Positions 6,501-7,141 of a stretch of DNA of 7,141 nt are shown in pieces. Each line of letters opens with the position of its first letter. Position 1 is the stretch's first letter. The notes beneath the pieces were generated by a model. That model was given only the letters and a program-made list of their open reading frames with translations. It was not told the DNA's origin and made no database searches. The position numbers and the translations under genes are program-made. The stretch comes from Thermoplasmata archaeon (GTDB lineage: Archaea > Thermoplasmatota > Thermoplasmata > Thermoplasmatales > Thermoplasmataceae): the NCBI GenBank assembly GCA_021802165.1, contig JAKAAU010000080.1, forward strand, positions 1 to 7,141, given 5' to 3'.

Positions 6501-6514
6501 AATCAACGTTGATT
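6501..6514. promoter_or_regulatory. Perfect 14-base palindrome, candidate operator upstream of ppsA
   Basis: AATCAACGTTGATT is a perfect inverted repeat without spacer. It lies 60-73 bases before the ppsA start, upstream of its TATA box, a position that suits a dimeric activator or a repressor acting from a distance. No regulator is identified. Confidence 0.4.
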
Positions 6515-6635
6515 AAGTATAGTAAAAGTTTCAAAAATGAAAGTTGTATTGTAATATTATGCAAATATTATGAGTTAAAATTACACATTTTGAATTGTTT
6601 GTAACTAAATTGATATGAATTTTATATTAAATACA

Positions 6636-6671
6636 ATAATACAAAATATTTAAATACTATAATTGTATTAT
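6636..6671. repeat. Nine-base inverted repeat bracketing the hydrolase TATA box
   Basis: ATAATACAA (6636-6644) and TTGTATTAT (6663-6671) are perfect inverted copies separated by 18 bases. The spacer contains the TATA-like AATATTTAAATACT. Two further heptamer copies lie nearby: AATACAA at 6630-6636 and TTGTATT at 6544-6550. The layout is that of a possible repressor site over a promoter. Confidence 0.4.
6646..6659 (+). promoter_or_regulatory. TATA box of the alpha/beta hydrolase gene
   Basis: AATATTTAAATACT is the strongest TATA match on the plus strand here. It would start transcription near 6680, about 12 bases before the ATG at 6692. A second A/T element at 6666-6675 is less typical. Confidence 0.45.
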
Positions 6672-6691
6672 ATTAGTTTATCGATACTTAT

Positions 6692-7141
6692 ATGAAATTG
6701 CGCTTTGACAAGCCCTTTAAATATGGAAAATCCAAAATTTTAACTAATACGAAAGCATGTTCAATTATGTTAGAAGATAAATTTGTTAATATCAATGATG
6801 CCAAAATACACTATATAGAAGATGGAAAAGGTTTGCCATTTATTTTCTGCCATGGAGCCAGGTTTAATGCAAGGACATACGAAGAAACTGAAACTATACA
6901 GGCAGTTGTAGATTCAGGTTTCCACGCGATTTCTCTTGATTTTCCTGGATATGGAAAGTCCGAAAACCTTTCTATAGATATGTATACTTTCATTTCCACT
7001 TTCATAGATACCCTGAAGCTTGAACCCGTTGTTATACTGGGTGCTTCAATGGGCGGAGAGGCTGTAACTGGATTCGCAACAAAGCATCCAGAAAAGGTTA
7101 AGGCATTGATTCTCGTAGGTGCTGTAGGGATATCTGATTTT
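6692..7141 (+). CDS. Alpha/beta hydrolase, N-terminal part (3' end beyond window)
   Basis: The frame is open for 150 codons to the right edge. Numbering from the internal ATG at 6767, FCHGARF (27-33) is the oxyanion-hole strand. SLDFPGYGKS (56-65) is the usual loop after strand 4, and GASMGG (92-97) is the nucleophile elbow with catalytic S94. Acid and His of the triad lie beyond the window. It is a soluble esterase- or hydrolase-like enzyme with unknown substrate; the HGARF segment loosely recalls the ABHD14/CIB group. Two in-frame starts are possible. ATG 6692 fits the promoter and adds a 25-residue basic leader (start MKLRFDKPFKYGKSK). ATG 6767 fits the common N terminus of the family but has no ribosome binding site and only a poor TATA match (6738-6747). 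The longer form is given because of the promoter, but 6767 remains a real alternative. Confidence 0.82.
   Translation, partial: MKLRFDKPFKYGKSKILTNTKACSIMLEDKFVNINDAKIHYIEDGKGLPFIFCHGARFNARTYEETETIQAVVDSGFHAISLDFPGYGKSENLSIDMYTFISTFIDTLKLEPVVILGASMGGEAVTGFATKHPEKVKALILVGAVGISDF

Larger units (their letters stand above)
6442..6691. other. AT-rich divergent promoter region between ppsA and the hydrolase gene
   Basis: These 250 bases contain no convincing open frame. They hold the two outward promoters, a perfect 14-base palindrome (6501-6514), two copies of AATATTATG at 11-base spacing (6553-6561 and 6564-6572) and four copies of the heptamer TTGTATT or its complement. I see no RNA gene. Confidence 0.6.

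Noticed and set aside
6811..7005. Minus-strand open frame of 64 codons at the right end
   Set aside because: It is the shadow of the alpha/beta hydrolase, whose plus-strand frame carries the oxyanion and nucleophile motifs.
1..7141. A defence, mobile or otherwise new multi-gene system
   Set aside because: I looked for nucleases, toxins, transposases, integrases, repeat arrays and tRNA-flanked insertions and saw none. Composition looks even across the window, and most genes fall in known metabolic or repair families.

Overview
The window looks like housekeeping chromosome from an archaeon, most likely an acidophilic member of the Thermoplasmata (Ferroplasma-like). This is inferred from four things: AT-rich DNA, heavy use of AGA/AGG and ATA codons, archaeal TATA boxes about 22-28 bases before most start codons with no Shine-Dalgarno sequence (leaderless transcription), and gene families common in archaea (family-5 uracil-DNA glycosylase, PEP synthase, COG3375 acetyltransferase-like protein). 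The species cannot be settled from the sequence alone. No RNA gene, insertion sequence, CRISPR array, integrase or phage gene is visible.

Layout. Bases 1-152 (minus) hold the start of a short NfeD-like membrane protein that runs off the left edge. It diverges, across a 135-base promoter region, from a two-gene operon on the plus strand: a short-chain dehydrogenase (288-995) and a family-5 (UDGb) uracil-DNA glycosylase (992-1654), overlapping by ATGA. Converging on these are two minus-strand genes: a small, very basic, unrecognised protein (1676-1999) and a sugar-nucleotide epimerase/dehydratase of the extended SDR family (2067-2987). A 310-base non-coding stretch (2988-3297) carries divergent promoters for the epimerase and for a COG3375 GNAT-like protein (3298-4077, plus). 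That gene's stop codon directly abuts the stop codon of ppsA (4078-6441, minus), a complete phosphoenolpyruvate synthase. The last non-coding stretch (6442-6691) is very AT-rich. It carries a perfect 14-base palindrome, repeated TTGTATT/AATACAA heptamers and the divergent promoters of ppsA and an alpha/beta hydrolase (6692 onward) that runs off the right edge.

How the genes relate. PEP synthase links pyruvate to gluconeogenesis, and the epimerase uses sugar nucleotides that ultimately derive from that carbon flow, for surface glycans or glycolipids. The glycosylase acts in base-excision repair. Apart from the dehydrogenase-glycosylase pair, the genes appear to be separate transcription units rather than one pathway.

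I found no new multi-gene system. The points most worth a second look are an Arg in place of the catalytic Lys in the epimerase, an unusual motif in the glycosylase, the symmetric elements in the ppsA/hydrolase promoter region, and the small basic Cys-containing orphan protein.
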